DNA of 64,000 bases, taken from assembly GCA_037903475.1 (NCBI GenBank), contig JBAJFG010000330.1:310001-374000 (forward strand). Reading direction: 5' to 3'. Positions 1 to 11,370 of this stretch are shown piece after piece. The position numbers and the translations under genes were made by a program. This stretch comes from Ancylostoma caninum (Eukaryota > Nematoda > Chromadorea > Rhabditida > Ancylostomatidae). Numbering within the stretch: position 1 is the first letter of the stretch; each line of letters starts with the position of its first letter. The notes below the pieces were generated by a model that was not told the DNA's origin, did no database searches, and saw nothing but the letters and a program-made list of their open reading frames with translations.

Positions 1-719
1 AACACACTGTACCGCATATTTGTGTGGTCATCTTTTCTCTAATATCTCTTCAACTTTCATGGTAGCTGAAACCAGCTGTAACATTCGAAAAAGCTGCATT
101 CGGCTTTTACGCCACTCTAGCTATTTTCAAAAGAGGCTTCGTAAAATCTGGATTTTCCAAAGGGGCTCCGTTTCGGTTCCGACTCTACGACAGGCTCGTC
201 CTGGGGCCTGGATGCGTTCTGTGCAATTCACGCACCTGATCATACGTACTTTTACACCAGCACCATACTCCGAGTGAGATGCTCCAAGTACTTCACTCGG
301 CGTTTCTTCGCTCCGCACACTATCTATTCGCCAAACGATGATCATCGCCCTCCATGGAGATGAGATCAGCGCCCACATCTGTGCAATTCGCGCACCTGAT
401 CATACGTACATACGTGCTCGCAGCACCGCCACGATGGTGATGATCTTCCATTCCTCAGTGTTGGGAGGTCGTCGCACGTGCGATCATCGCCCCAAATGTG
501 GCAACGAGTTGTGCAGGCAGCTGATCTCACCACCATGTCACTTTACTACGGGCCTGGTTTCAGAGGGATGGTTCTTGCGCAGCTATAAAAATTTGTTATT
601 CAGATATGTGATCGCTAATAGATTACGGTGGTAGATTGGGATTGTCCCCTGAATCCCCTGTGTCAATGAATGTGCTCTCGACTGCTGCTATTTGATAAGA
701 CACCCCAGAATTAAACCCA
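1..719. other. No gene recognised
   Basis: Short overlapping ORFs only, none with a recognisable domain or splice pattern. A direct repeat of about 30 bp (GTGCAATTC[A/G]CGCACCTGATC core) occurs at about 219-249 and 379-409. Confidence 0.4.
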
Positions 720-2240
720 CATGGCAAGTGAGTGAGACTGTAATACACAACTTTTCCCAAAACGACATGCACAAGAATAGGGAAAAATAGATTTCATACT
801 TATGAGTTGCAGCCTGATCTTGAGGGATGAGAGGAGTGGGGGAAGGGGTTCGTGAGTGGTGTTTATTGTTGAAAGAGATAAACTGGATGGATGTATGTTT
901 CGCCTGAGCTCAGGAGAAGGAGTAGATCCACAAGGTAGATGTGAGCAGCGGGTGTATAACTTGCTCTCTAGACTTTGAGCTTGACGAGGGAAGAGAAATG
1001 ACGTTGGTGCGTTAGATATAAGAAAACAGGAGAAAGACTTCTCCTCCGCTCTTCTGGCTAAGCTCAAGGAAGGGAGAAGATCCACGTGGTGGGTGGGACA
1101 TTGCCACTGCTTCCCCTTTATAATAACAGAAACCATTTTCAGAACTATCTTCTGCGCTATAACGCAATCACCATACGTGTGAGTGCGCAAGTTATTGTAT
1201 AGGCTTTCACCTGAGCTTGTAAAAGGAAGGTGATCGACGAGACTGCTGAGATACATTGTGGGAGTGCGCAAGTTACTGTATAGGCTTCTGCTTAAGCAGA
1301 GGAAAGAGAGCTGATTCACGGGTTGGTGAGATACATGAGTGGGTTCGCAAATTACTGTCTAGGCTTCTGCCTAAGCATAGGAAGGGGAGATTATCATCCA
1401 TGGGGTTGGTGAGATCCACGGGGCGAGTGCGCAAGTTACTATCTAGGCTTCTGCTTAAGCTTAGGAAAGGGAGGTGATCCACGAGGTTGGTGAGATACAT
1501 GGGGTGTATGCCCAAGTTACTGTCTAGGCTTTTGCCTAAGCTTAGGAAAAGAAGTTGATGCATAGGTTGGTGGGATACATGGGGCGCATGCGCAACTTGT
1601 TGTCTGGGCTTTTGCCTAAGCTTAGGAAGGGGAGGTTATACACAGAGTGGGTGCGCAAGTTACTGTCTAGGCTTCTGCCCATGCATAGGAAGGGGAGATG
1701 GTCTGGGCTTTTCCTCAAGCCTCTAAAAAGGGAGGTGATGCACGGGGTTGGTGGGATACATGGGCTGGGTGAGCATGTTATTGACAGGGTTTTACCTAAG
1801 CTCAGAAAAGGGAGGTAACCCACAGAGTTGGTGAGATACTTAGAATGGTGCGCAAGTTATATTCTGAAGGAATGGTGATCGATGGAGTGGGAGAGACACA
1901 TGGATTAAATGCACACATTCTTGTCCTGATCCTGGGGAAGGGAGCTGATTCGTGGGGCTGCTGATATACATGGAGTGAATACGCAAGTTTTCATCTAGGC
2001 TTTGCCCATACGAAGGTAAGGAAAGTAATCTAAGAAGTGGGCGAAATACATTATTGGAGCTGACTGAATTTTCCTGTCCGTATTTATGTAGTTTCTTTAT
2101 TCCTTCTTTGTTTCATACCTTTGCCTAAGCTTAGGGAAGGAACAGCATAAGCGATGTGTGTGACATATGTACATAGAGTGAGTATATCAATGTTCCTCTA
2201 ACGTTTTGCCTGAACTCAGGAGAAAGGGATGGATTGTAGG
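720..2240. repeat. Degenerate minisatellite, ~75-85 bp unit
   Basis: About a dozen or more head-to-tail copies of a unit containing GCGCAAGTTACTGTCTAGGC, then CCTAAGCTTAGG, then a purine run and GGTTGGTGAGATACAT. Copies are clearest at 1250-1820 and decay on both sides. Each unit carries the small palindrome CCTAAGCTTAGG. The 60-200 codon ORFs on both strands here are a by-product of the repeat. Confidence 0.85.
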
Positions 2241-2640
2241 TTGTGACCCGCTGTGAAGAACCCTATAAAGGTATTGCTTCAAAAGAATGGCGTTTTCATA
2301 GTTATAAAAAACTGTAGGTCAAATATTCGCTCGCTTTTAAAGCTGCACCTTACTATCACATCACCCGAAAAAAAGTTATGACCTAGTCTGTACAGTGTAT
2401 ATGTATATGTATGTACGTACAGTTTCTGCATTCATCTACCGTAACCTCACAAAGCAGGCTTTGCCATACAAAATGGGTAAAGATTTCGTGATTAGTAGTG
2501 CAAACAAACCCGCATGCAAAATTTCAGCGAAAAACAAAATGCAAAAGCGGGTAAAGAAATACGCCTTGATCATTTACTACTTACTACCACTCAGGAAAGA
2601 CGACAATGTTGTACAGTGCTAGGTTGAAGTGTATTAGTAA

Positions 2641-2960
2641 CCATTTACGGAATACGGTAGCGGGTATATAAGTGCAGGATCGCGCCCTCAGGCAATTTGA
2701 GTGGGAATCGAAAGCGACGAGAACCCACGAAGCAGAAAGCCACCATATCTCTCTCCTGGGACTGCCTTGGGAGGTTGCCTCCCTTTTCATACTATCCGCC
2801 TGTGTCCTTTTTTGGCACGTGTTCCATTTTTGTTCATTGTTTGTTCTTGTGTTAAGCGAACTTGTAATAAATTTTGCCTCTGACTTGTGCTTGCTTGATT
2901 GATTTCCACGGTTTAACTCGGTTCCCTATTTCTCTTACCTTCCACACACACACAAGGTGA
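2641..2960 (+). mobile_element. Possible solo LTR or promoter-like segment
   Basis: A TATATAAG box at 2665-2672 and an AATAAA signal at 2866-2871 are spaced about 200 bp apart, followed by a CA-rich end (CCACACACAC) near 2942. This is the layout of an LTR U3/R/U5. No second LTR, primer-binding site or internal coding region could be tied to it, so it might equally be a host promoter with a short transcript. Confidence 0.25.
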
Positions 2961-3624
2961 AACCAAAACCACAAGGCACTCCTGCCTAATTACAATCAAG
3001 CACAGGGTAGTTTAGGCATCTCGCAGAATCCTTCAAAGTTCTGCACAGAGGGGTAACTTCAGGCGCTGATCACGATTACCAATCATTTTGCATGGCACTA
3101 CCATTTCAATGTCGGAATCAACTACTTCCTTTGCTTTTCAACACTAATTGCAGTTAGTTCTACCGCAAACTTATGAAATTGGGTTATGCCACAAAATGGA
3201 TACCATATTCTGGGTGTATGCCAGGAAGAAGGATAGCTGGCAATAGTTGGCTAGATCTGCCTGTCAATATCCCATGCAATTGTAGCCACGCCTCTAGTCA
3301 GAGATTTCTAAGCGTTTCAGTTCCAGATGTTGAAAGCTTTTTACTGACTGAGATGGTCATACCATCACTAAATAAGGATCAATAAGAAGGAAGCGATTAA
3401 TCTTAATTTTCATTAAAATATGACATAGAAATACTGTGCGGTGTCTCTCCTTTGTTTGCGGATCTAGAAATTCCACATTCTGCGAAGCCCCAAGCCGAAT
3501 AAAGTCTCCGACCCTTCGAACAGGGTAGTCAAGCATGCACATGAGAGAATAGAATATCCAACTAAGGATATAAACCCTTACAAAACTGCGTAGACTAGAG
3601 TTTCAGAGGAAAAAAGTAAGTGGA

Positions 3625-3705
3625 AGAAAAAACGCCAGTCGGAATTGAACTTGCTAGCATATCCATGAGGATCGAGACACCAATGCGCCACAACTCTCCT
3701 TTATG
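3625..3705 (-). tRNA. tRNA-like / tRNA-derived SINE head (degenerate)
   Basis: On the minus strand an A-box-like TGGCGCATTGGT is followed about 40 nt later by a B-box-like AGTTCAATTCC, then a run of T. The right-arm copy is at about 61965-62040. A clean seven-base acceptor stem could not be drawn, so this is more likely a tRNA-derived repeat or pseudogene than a functional tRNA. Confidence 0.25.
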
Positions 3706-3730
3706 TGCATAAGGTACATACCCTAATTTA

Positions 3731-4003
3731 TCAGCACTCTCTTACCACGTGCCTTTGGGAAAACGGGCGTAAATCTTTATGTGGACAAGACTGGAGCAAG
3801 ATCAAAATAGCTTTGAAATCAGCGCTTCGAGATGCACAAGGTGGTATACCCGCAGCAGCGGAGTGCTTTTGATGAAGTAGCTTTCCATTGTAAGTGGTAG
3901 GAGTAGAGAGATCAAGACGCAATTCGGCACCCGCAGTGATGCATTTTTCCGCTGAAATTTTCGAACTGGTGAGCACGACTTCTGCATCCATTTTACACGG
4001 CAA
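3731..4003 (-). CDS. Hypothetical 90-aa ORF, left-arm copy
   Basis: An ATG-initiated 90-codon ORF beginning MPCKMDAEVVLTSSKIS. It is kept open in both arms of the duplication and differs at roughly eight residues. I recognise no domain, signal peptide or membrane segment. A TATATAG sequence lies just upstream of the start on the coding strand (near 4010-4016). Conservation of the frame is weak support, since the whole arm is similar; it may be a chance ORF or the last exon of something unrecognised. Confidence 0.2.
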   Translation of the reverse strand: MPCKMDAEVVLTSSKISAEKCITAGAELRLDLSTPTTYNGKLLHQKHSAAAGIPPCASRSADFKAILILLQSCPHKDLRPFSQRHVVREC

Positions 4004-4543
4004 CGCCTATTATATAGGGCTATAGCAGGTCGATGCAGAAACCGGACATACGTACTGCACAGATGAGGTCATAACTTTTTTTGCAGTGGCATTAAGAATG
4101 CACGTGAAAAATATTCAAGACCAGCAGGCTTATCTCATTCAGAAATGCCACGGACATACGGTGTCCTTCCTTTGTCAATAGGTTTTCGGCCTGATGACTT
4201 TTGAGAGCAAAGACCCGCTGAGATTTTTTTCAAACAGCCACTTCTAGGTCGATATTGAATTCAACATGTGTAACACAGTTACGAGGTGACGATAGCTTCT
4301 TCATGACGTTTCTACTTGGGCTGCTCCAGTTAGAAACACTAACAGGTTTCAGCTTCTCCACAGCAAGGGTTGTCTTTGATTAGAGTGATGTGCTGAAGGA
4401 ATAGACATCAACGCTCCTACGCTACGTTTGGGGTGCTGTCATTATGAGGCAAGAGGGGGCGGAGCATGCTTCCGCGACTGGCCTTTTCTCAGAATGATCT
4501 AATCATAGAAGCATGCCCCGCTTCGTTCCGGCTTATGTCTTGT

Positions 4544-4640
4544 AAAATACAGAAATCACAGAAATCTGTCAGAGAGAGGGGTATGAGTCAGTCTGACTCA
4601 TACCCCTCTCTCTGACAGATTTCTGTGATTTCTATATTTT
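4544..4640. repeat. Near-perfect 47-bp-arm hairpin
   Basis: Arms 4544-4590 and 4594-4640 are reverse complements with one mismatch, around a 3-nt spacer. The right-arm copy (about 61021-61110) keeps one arm but has lost about 11 nt from the other. The hairpin sits just upstream of the BEL/Pao integrase fragment and may be a MITE or a terminal structure. Confidence 0.9.
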
Positions 4641-4766
4641 GCAAAACTGAGGATAATCAGTCATTCCGTAATCCTGCCTCAGTTTGAAATCGTACCTTTG
4701 TTGAAGTAGCGGGCGCGTAGGTGGTTTTTTTTTTGAAGTAAATTCGAAGATTTAGCGACCAGAACC

Positions 4767-5140
4767 ATGGTGCATTGTGGGAGCAACCAACTTATCTGTG
4801 AACTACACCAGCGATCCCGGATTCCTAAGGATAAAGCACTCTGCAAGAAGACTGTGCGAAACTGTGTGACGTGCAAGAAATTCAATTTTGCACCACTCAG
4901 CTATCCAGATATGGGCCCGCTCTCCAAAGAAGTGGTCACCCAAGCTCCACCTTTCTCTCACACGGGAGTCGACTACTTGGGTCATATGATTGACAACTGG
5001 CGAAGATGAGAAACGCTATGTCGCATTGTACACCTGTCTGGTCACCCGACTAGTACACGAGGAAACCTTCCCACGAGATCGTACAAACAAGAAAGCAACC
5101 TCCGAGGGCCGCCAAAAAGCCAGTAGACTGTAAAGCAACT
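4767..5140 (+). pseudogene. BEL/Pao retrotransposon integrase fragment (left arm)
   Basis: The reading frame has the zinc-binding end of a BEL/Pao integrase (CVTCKKFN, preceded by RIPKDKALCKKTVRN) followed by the linker (YPDMGPL) and the start of the integrase core (THTGVDYLG-type, here SHTGVDYLG). After a frame change it continues as VALYTCLVTRLVHEE, which is the second core strand. The rest of the core, with the other catalytic acids, is missing, and no protease, RT or RNase H of this family lies upstream. It is therefore a dead, truncated pol remnant. The env-like region begins about 250 bp downstream on the same strand, the normal pol-env order of env-bearing nematode BEL elements. Confidence 0.8.
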
Positions 5141-5179
5141 AGTACATCTGTCACTGCTCGCGGCTCCACCAGCTCAGTC

Positions 5180-7363
5180 ATGATCGCTTTGTGCATGATA
5201 ACCATGATTTTCAAGAACACGGCTTCGGCAGCCGTACTATCATGCTTGAATCTAGGATTCAACATCAATGTTAGTGTAGCGACACCATCGCAGCTGTGCA
5301 TCAACTACAAAGTGTATTACACTAAAGGCAGGGCCAACAGAAGTCGCCCTTCCCTTCAAATATCGGTCAGCTGAGCACGAAGTTCAGTGGCGAACGATCA
5401 TAAACACAGTTCAGCACATGGAAACCATCATCTGCCCGCCAGTCCACTTCTGCAGCACGATCACATGTACATTCTGCGCGGAATTCTTCGGAAATCCCCA
5501 ATGCGCACGGGAACTTGTCACCATGATCACTGCACTTTACTCTACATCATAATCTCCTTCATCTGGCTGTTGTGTTACATAGGATTTCGAGCAAAACTTC
5601 TACGCAGTCTCTGTCGAAGCAGAGGAATGCAGAAACACAAACAAGGTCAACAAGTGGAACGTATAGAGGTGGAAGGACCTGTAGAAATTTGCGTTCGCTC
5701 TCACCCTATGCAACCGAGGATCATAACGTTTACAGCCGTCATTATATGTTGTTTCCGGCTAGAAAGCACATGCCAGTACACTCATACGCTGACATCCAAC
5801 AATACTCTGTGTACCAGCCGAGACGGAATTCTCAGCTGCCGTTACATATGGAGAACAGGATCACGCTGAGCGAGAACCGCCCTCACGCCTGCTTCAGGAT
5901 TCGCCACAACAACAAAACGATAGGCAGCTTGGAAGTACAGCTCCAACAGGTTATACTACAGTGCAATCCAGGTGTTCTGTTCTTCACAAAAGATGTCAGT
6001 ATTATAACAGAATCAGCCAAACGATGTCAATTTGCTTGCTCTTGCTCATCGGACACGTGTGCACACACAAGCACAAGATCATATACTCCAGACTCATATA
6101 CTCGTATACATAACACATGAGTTTCCTTGAACTTCACGATGTACATCATCATGTGGAAGCGTTGGGGCGGGTACTCATACAGGATGCCTATTCTTTCGTT
6201 CCTTTGCAAGCCGCGAAATGAGAAAGTGTATCAGATTTTCAATTGCCCCACATGGGAAGAATCGGCAATCATGAAATGCACTTACATTAAATCGAAAAGA
6301 GAACGAGAAAAGAAAATCATACAGATTTTGTTTTCCCAAGCCACTCACGAGGAAAAAGTTGGGAATATCACGCTGGAGTTCATAACGACGCCAACTGTTC
6401 CACTTCTGAGCACGGTATTCCTACAAGCGGTAAATACCAGAAACCAGCAAACCTCCACAGTCGACAAAAATGACGCATTCACTCTGAGATGTCCGACGAT
6501 GGAAAGGGCACGGAATCTTTCAATCTGCCACATTGAGGACACGTGTGAATGTTCCCCCACCGATACAGAAGTCAACTGTCGGTGCAAAAACACGCACATA
6601 ACGGAGAAGATCAGTTCGAAAGAGAGCAGACTGCCATTATCCACATCCGTCGTTCAACTGCAAGAAGAAAGCGGAAGAATACTTGCCGTCTGTCACAAAT
6701 CCGTCGTAGATTTGACAATAACGACAACTGGAGAATGGAACACCGCAAACATCGTCAATGATGAGGTTAGTGGATGCTACATCTGCTGACCCGTTCGTGG
6801 ATGGTACAGCTTTAGCCCAACTGACGTTATCTTGCCATTCGAAATATCCAACAATGGTGGAGATCGTGTGCAGCGATAACATGTTCGCAGCATTGTGCGA
6901 CAGATTCACAGCGCGTACTGTGACAACTCTACACTCAACTGCCGCCAACTTCGTCGACCAGTTCAAAGTCATATGCGGCATAAGTGTGAACGCCTTCAAC
7001 ATTACTGGAACGTTGGCATACCATCCCCACATGGAAGTGGTATAGTCCTTGTCGAAAAGATAGACGGATTGCGCGTGCGGTTTCATATCGTCGCGGCCGC
7101 AGAGTCGCGTTGGGACCTATCGGACCCTCTCACTTGGAGCATGCTCTCTCCGCATCCATCGTTCAGGTCCCACCGCGTTTCCGCAGTCACGGAATCCGTC
7201 TGTCTTTTCGACAAGGACTGTACGATTCTTCAACGCCATTGAAGAAGCGTCGTATGTCAACGTGTACAACTGCCCGGATATTGAGCACATTATCAGTGTC
7301 GCGTTATCATCATGGAGAACTATAACATTAGCTATGCTAGCCCTAATAGTGCTACTGGGATTC
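5180..7363 (+). pseudogene. Env-like glycoprotein ORF of a BEL/Pao element, broken (left arm)
   Basis: A series of cysteine-rich frames on one strand, interrupted by stops and frame changes, resembles the phlebovirus glycoprotein G2-like envelope carried by some nematode BEL/Pao elements. The best part is 6127-7045: many paired cysteines (CECSPTDTEVNCRCKN), then a beta-rich part ending in CYIC, then a stop, then a conserved C-terminal part with NAFNITGTL. A hydrophobic anchor (MLALIVLLGF) ends the frame at about 7363. A 178-bp MITE at 7043-7220 splits it. Such proteins would be membrane glycoproteins in an intact element; this copy cannot encode one. Family assignment rests on motif pattern and the neighbouring integrase. 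Confidence 0.65.
7043..7220. mobile_element. 178-bp TA-flanked MITE inside the env remnant
   Basis: Terminal inverted repeats of about 27 bp (YAGTCCTTGTCGAAAAGA) are flanked by TA at 7041-7042 and 7221-7222. The right arm has the uninterrupted site with a single TA at about 53972-53973, which proves insertion. TA target and size fit a Tc1/mariner-type MITE. Confidence 0.9.
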
Positions 7364-7513
7364 TAATTAATTACACTTATTAAGCCCCTACTGCATCTAC
7401 ATTATAATTAAATTATCACTATCGCATTAATAAAATGTTTAACCTATAACAAATGCATTACATCTAAATATGTACATTTGCAAAACTTCAAGAAACTCAA
7501 AAAATTCTTCAAC
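7364..7513 (+). other. 3' untranslated remnant downstream of env-like ORF
   Basis: AT-rich sequence with an AATAAA at about 7429-7434; matched in the right arm at about 53690-53820. No coding signal. Confidence 0.4.
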
Positions 7514-8496
7514 ACATAACGGACAATACGACCCACCGGTGGGTCGTACGGGAAGTTACGTAGAGGACAATACGACCCACCGGTGGGTCGTATCCGTTTT
7601 ATCCCTTTTTCTTAGGTGGAGCTCCCCCATATTGTGCTCCTAGTGGTTATTGTACCCGCTGAACACGGAAATGGCATCCATTTTGTACAGTAGCTGCGGT
7701 ACTGTAGGATTACTGTAGTCATACTGTAGATAGTGTTGATGTATTTTCTCACAGCATCTACATCAAATTTGAACTTTGATTAGTTGACGTGCTGAACGTG
7801 GATACGCCATCAGTCCTGCACCGTAGAGCAGTACTCTAAAGCTACTGTAGTGTTATCGTATGGTTACTGTAGACATACTGCAGATGAATTTTATTCGCCA
7901 AATTCAGTGAAACTTTGGCAAGTGGGGCTATTTGACATGCCGAGCACGAAATTGACATTCATTTTGTACCGTAGCGCAGTACTGTAGGGTTACTGTAGGC
8001 ATATTGTAGATGCATTTTGTTCACCAAATTCAGTGAAACTTTGGCAAGTGGGGTTATTTGACATGCTGAGCACGAATTTGAGATCCATATTCGCGATAGG
8101 TGCCATATTCGAGATCAGCGTGCAAAACAACTCCAGTTTTGGGCAAATTCTGATGCAAAACCTTCCCCACAGTTCCTACAGTATGATTACAGTAACCCCG
8201 CGCAGTGATGAGATACGGTAGACAATAAATATCATATTCTTAATCTGTATGTAAAATAACCCTCCTGTGCAAATTTTGGTTGAATTCTGATAGAAAAAAG
8301 GTCTTTCTTCAGTTCCTACAGTATACATACAGTAACACTACAAAAGTGCTTCACCAGGTAAAATAGATGGCATATTTGTGATCAGCATGTCAAATATGCC
8401 CTAACTCTCGCAACTCGGTTGAAAAACAAGCGCAAACTCGCTTTGGTCCAAAGTGGCCCTGAGCGGAAAATCTGCGTTGTCGCGAATGTGTTAATT
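7514..8496. repeat. ~980-bp left-only insertion built of TACTGTAG-type repeats
   Basis: Absent from the right arm, where the flanks join directly near 53675. The ends show a short inverted repeat (AACACAT / ATGTGTT). Inside are two perfect palindromes (7527-7548 and 7570-7593, core CCACCGGTGG), then three or four diverged direct copies of about 120 bp with ACTGTAGGGTTACTGTAGGC and TTCAGTGAAACTTTGGCAAG. No ORF of note. A related fragment lies at about 31265-31350. Confidence 0.75.
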
Positions 8497-8681
8497 ACAT
8501 CTTTAACCTTCTGGCTCAAAGTTATTTCCGCTCAAAGGATTAGTCAATATTATGTTTTCTTAAGATACGCTTGAATCAAGAAATTGCTGAACCAAAAATC
8601 TGGTTGATTGGTGATCTACATGACCTCTATTCCCGCCTATTACACTCCCACTTGTCCTATTAACTCAGACCCCATTACATA

Positions 8682-8983
8682 TAGTGGAGTCATTTTGACA
8701 GTGCGTTTTCCGCGACAGCGGCTCCCTGGCATTGGAGCACGCAGCGCGGTCGGTCAGAAAGTTGGCCTATGATTCATCTAGTATCTTTGAAGAGTTTTGT
8801 AGCTTGTTTCTCCTTATATTGTTCTTTCTCAGCTCTTAGAACAAATGAAGAAGGGAACAGACGATAAAACCCGTCAAAGAAGCCGGATCCATCGTGGGTC
8901 AACTGTTTGACCAACCGCACTGCGTGCTCTAATGCCAGCGGAGTCGCTACCGCGGACAACGCACTGTCAAAACGACTCCACTA
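8682..8983. mobile_element. 302-bp TA-flanked MITE
   Basis: Long terminal inverted repeats (about 75 bp, imperfect, starting TAGTGGAGTC) are flanked by TA at 8680-8681 and 8984-8985. The right arm retains the empty site at about 53492-53493. This is a Tc1/mariner-type non-autonomous element by target and structure. Confidence 0.92.
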
Positions 8984-9386
8984 TAAGTACTCTCATTCTA
9001 TTCCTAACTGAAGACCACTCCTCCCCCTACTGACGAGCCAGGGAGTGGTTCTTTTAAAAATAGAATGTCTGTCTAGGGGTTAAAAGGCGAAACAGACATT
9101 CACAGAAACTTATTAACCTTTCTAACTAACTACTTACTACTATTCACTACCATCTGCATAGCAAAGATCATAGCGGCACTGTTCTTCCAATGGACGGTGT
9201 CTTTTATTTATCAGCTAGTCATGTACATATTGTCAACACCCATACAACAGAAGCAACCATGTATTGTTCAAACCACTGGCTCACCATTATAAACACCTGC
9301 GGCACCGCGAGCACTCCCATCAGGTCACTACAAGGCAGCTGCACCGCTATAAGTAGCGACCACGAGCACATCAGCATCAAAAAACG

Positions 9387-9839
9387 ATGTCTACTTCTCC
9401 TCGCCCACCTACACCAGAAGAAGACTTTCTCGATTTGGAGCTCGACTACGAAGAAGTCGACTCTACAGCAGAAGAGCCGCCGTCGACTGCCCCAGCTCCG
9501 GTTCAGCCGCCTTCACCGAACAAGCCGAGGCCAACCAGGAAGTAGCGGCAGAAAAGGTCCGCTAACCCAATGGATAAAAACGCACCTCCTGTTAAGAAGG
9601 TGCGTCCGCTAGTTCCTCATCCTAAAGTTATGTTGAGACCTCAAGCCGTTGCTCAGGCCTACTGCGGAAACGGCGTCCAAAAGATGTTCTACGTCATGAT
9701 GGACGCCATGGATGAGCAGGAGCGCCGTATGCAAAGACTGGAGGATCAAATGGCCCGCATGGAGAAAATGATGGAAGCCATGGTGGCGGAGCCTGGCTGC
9801 CCTAAGGTAGCACCCTCACGTTACTGTGAGGTCTGCTAG
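9387..9839 (+). pseudogene. Gag-like or ORF1-like coiled-coil protein with in-frame stop (left arm)
   Basis: From ATG 9387 the frame encodes an acidic, proline-rich N-terminus (MSTSPRPPTPEEDFLDLE...), meets a TAG at 9543-9545, and continues in the same frame as a basic stretch (PPVKKVRPL) and a methionine- and glutamate-rich coiled coil (RRMQRLEDQMARMEKMMEAM). It ends CEVC at 9839. A TATAAG lies near 9348 and an AATAAA near 9978. The TAG is also present in the right-arm copy, so either it was already there before duplication or the second part starts at the internal ATG 9570. It lies downstream of the env-like region, but I cannot tie it to a known element; gag-like is a guess from composition. 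Confidence 0.4.
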
Positions 9840-11370
9840 GTCGCTGGGCACCAGGACGCGGAAAGATGGACCTCACACATAAGGAGAAAATCGATAAGAA
9901 AGAAGGAGTCTGTAAAAAATGTCATCGTAACCATTGAATTGTACTTTGCAATTTTATGTTGTTTAGTTTGTTCCCAATAAAATTAATGAACCGTGTATTG
10001 TGTTCTCTCCTCTTCGTATGTACATTTTTTTCTCGCCGGAGTCTTGATGATCTATAGATAGTGAACCAAATAGTCCTAACTTGTAGGGCCAAAGATCAAG
10101 TGTATGTTTAGCCGCTGGTTGTTGTCCACCAGCATTTGTGCTTAGGTATCTAATCACTCAATTCGGAGTGACAGTTGAGCAGACGGGGCCGACCCTTAGA
10201 GCGGCACCATTTGTATCGTTGTATCCATTGGCACTTTAACCACATCGGCTCCTTATCTGGTCAACTCCGCCCATTTCTGGGTGCATAAATGGGGCCCACG
10301 GAATGTATATTGTACTTGTCAATTTGTCTGTGTACAGGGCCAATGAATCTTCGCCCGAAGTCGTCCACTCCATATCACTTGGTGGTTCCCAAAGCTTGGA
10401 ACGCTGTGCAAAAGTCAGCTTTCAAGATGTCAAAATCAACCGCTAAGATGATGGAGCGCATGCGCGCTCCAGAATTTCCGCAACTTTTCCTACTTTCAAT
10501 TTCGAGACAAAATGCGTCTTCCGCCTGAATGCATGAATGTTGAAACTCAGGGTGTTGAGCAAGAAAAACTTGCTGCTTCGGATGATTCCAGGTGACACTT
10601 GATGGAGACACATCATTTTGTGGGGCTGGACTCTCCTTTAAATGGTTGAGTGATGAAATGGCTCAAACTCAAATGCACCTAAGGTCTAGAATTGGCGACT
10701 GAACGCCGTGATCCGCCCACAATCAATACGTATCAAAAATGAAGTCGCAAGCCTTTGGCGATGCTAGGTGCTATACCCCTCGAGGAGTATATCCGCAGCG
10801 TAACGCATGACGCACCTCTGACGCATGTCGAGCGCGCTTCGGATGCAACTAGTACAAATTGTCCTAAAGTTCGAAGGAACTGTTAGAAATCGTCTTCATT
10901 AGGAAAACATCACAACGAATTTTATACTCTGTCATGTAAGAGGCGAAAGCGTCGATCTTGAACAGCCGTTGGACGATAGTCGATGTTGAGAAGAAAAGGT
11001 CGAAATCTGAAATGGAATTTGAATCGTTGCTAATTTTTACAAGGCCAGTCAAAATGCGAGAGATTCACAACTGAGTGGCAGGTATGTAAATTTGCTCCCC
11101 AGTTGTACATCCAGCATCAACTGCCCAAAAGTCAAAACTAGACACTAGATGAAAAATTCAGTCCCTATTGCCGTAATTTTCAAGCCCTAACTGCTCTCCC
11201 TGAACTAAAAATCAGGCGAAAGACCCTGGTAAGCTTTTTGCGCCAGGAAATTACGGTAAGACCATCACCTACAGCATTTAATCTTCCATTTTGTAAACTA
11301 GACTGTCCAGTGAAGTAAACGAGCTCACCTAAATATCACTGATCTCTTTCGATGTTAGCGTCGTGGTGCT
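9840..11370. other. Arm sequence without recognised gene
   Basis: Contains a poly(A) signal near 9978 and a small GC hairpin (GGAGCGC/GCGCTCC, 10453-10470). The empty TTAA site (10638-10641) corresponds to the right arm's 422-bp MITE. Short ORFs at 10289-10611 and 10864-11052 show no domain. Confidence 0.4.

Noticed and set aside
9190..9612. 140-aa ORF overlapping the gag-like frame
   Set aside because: Out of frame with the acidic and coiled-coil frame that is shared with the right arm; the right arm does not maintain this frame.
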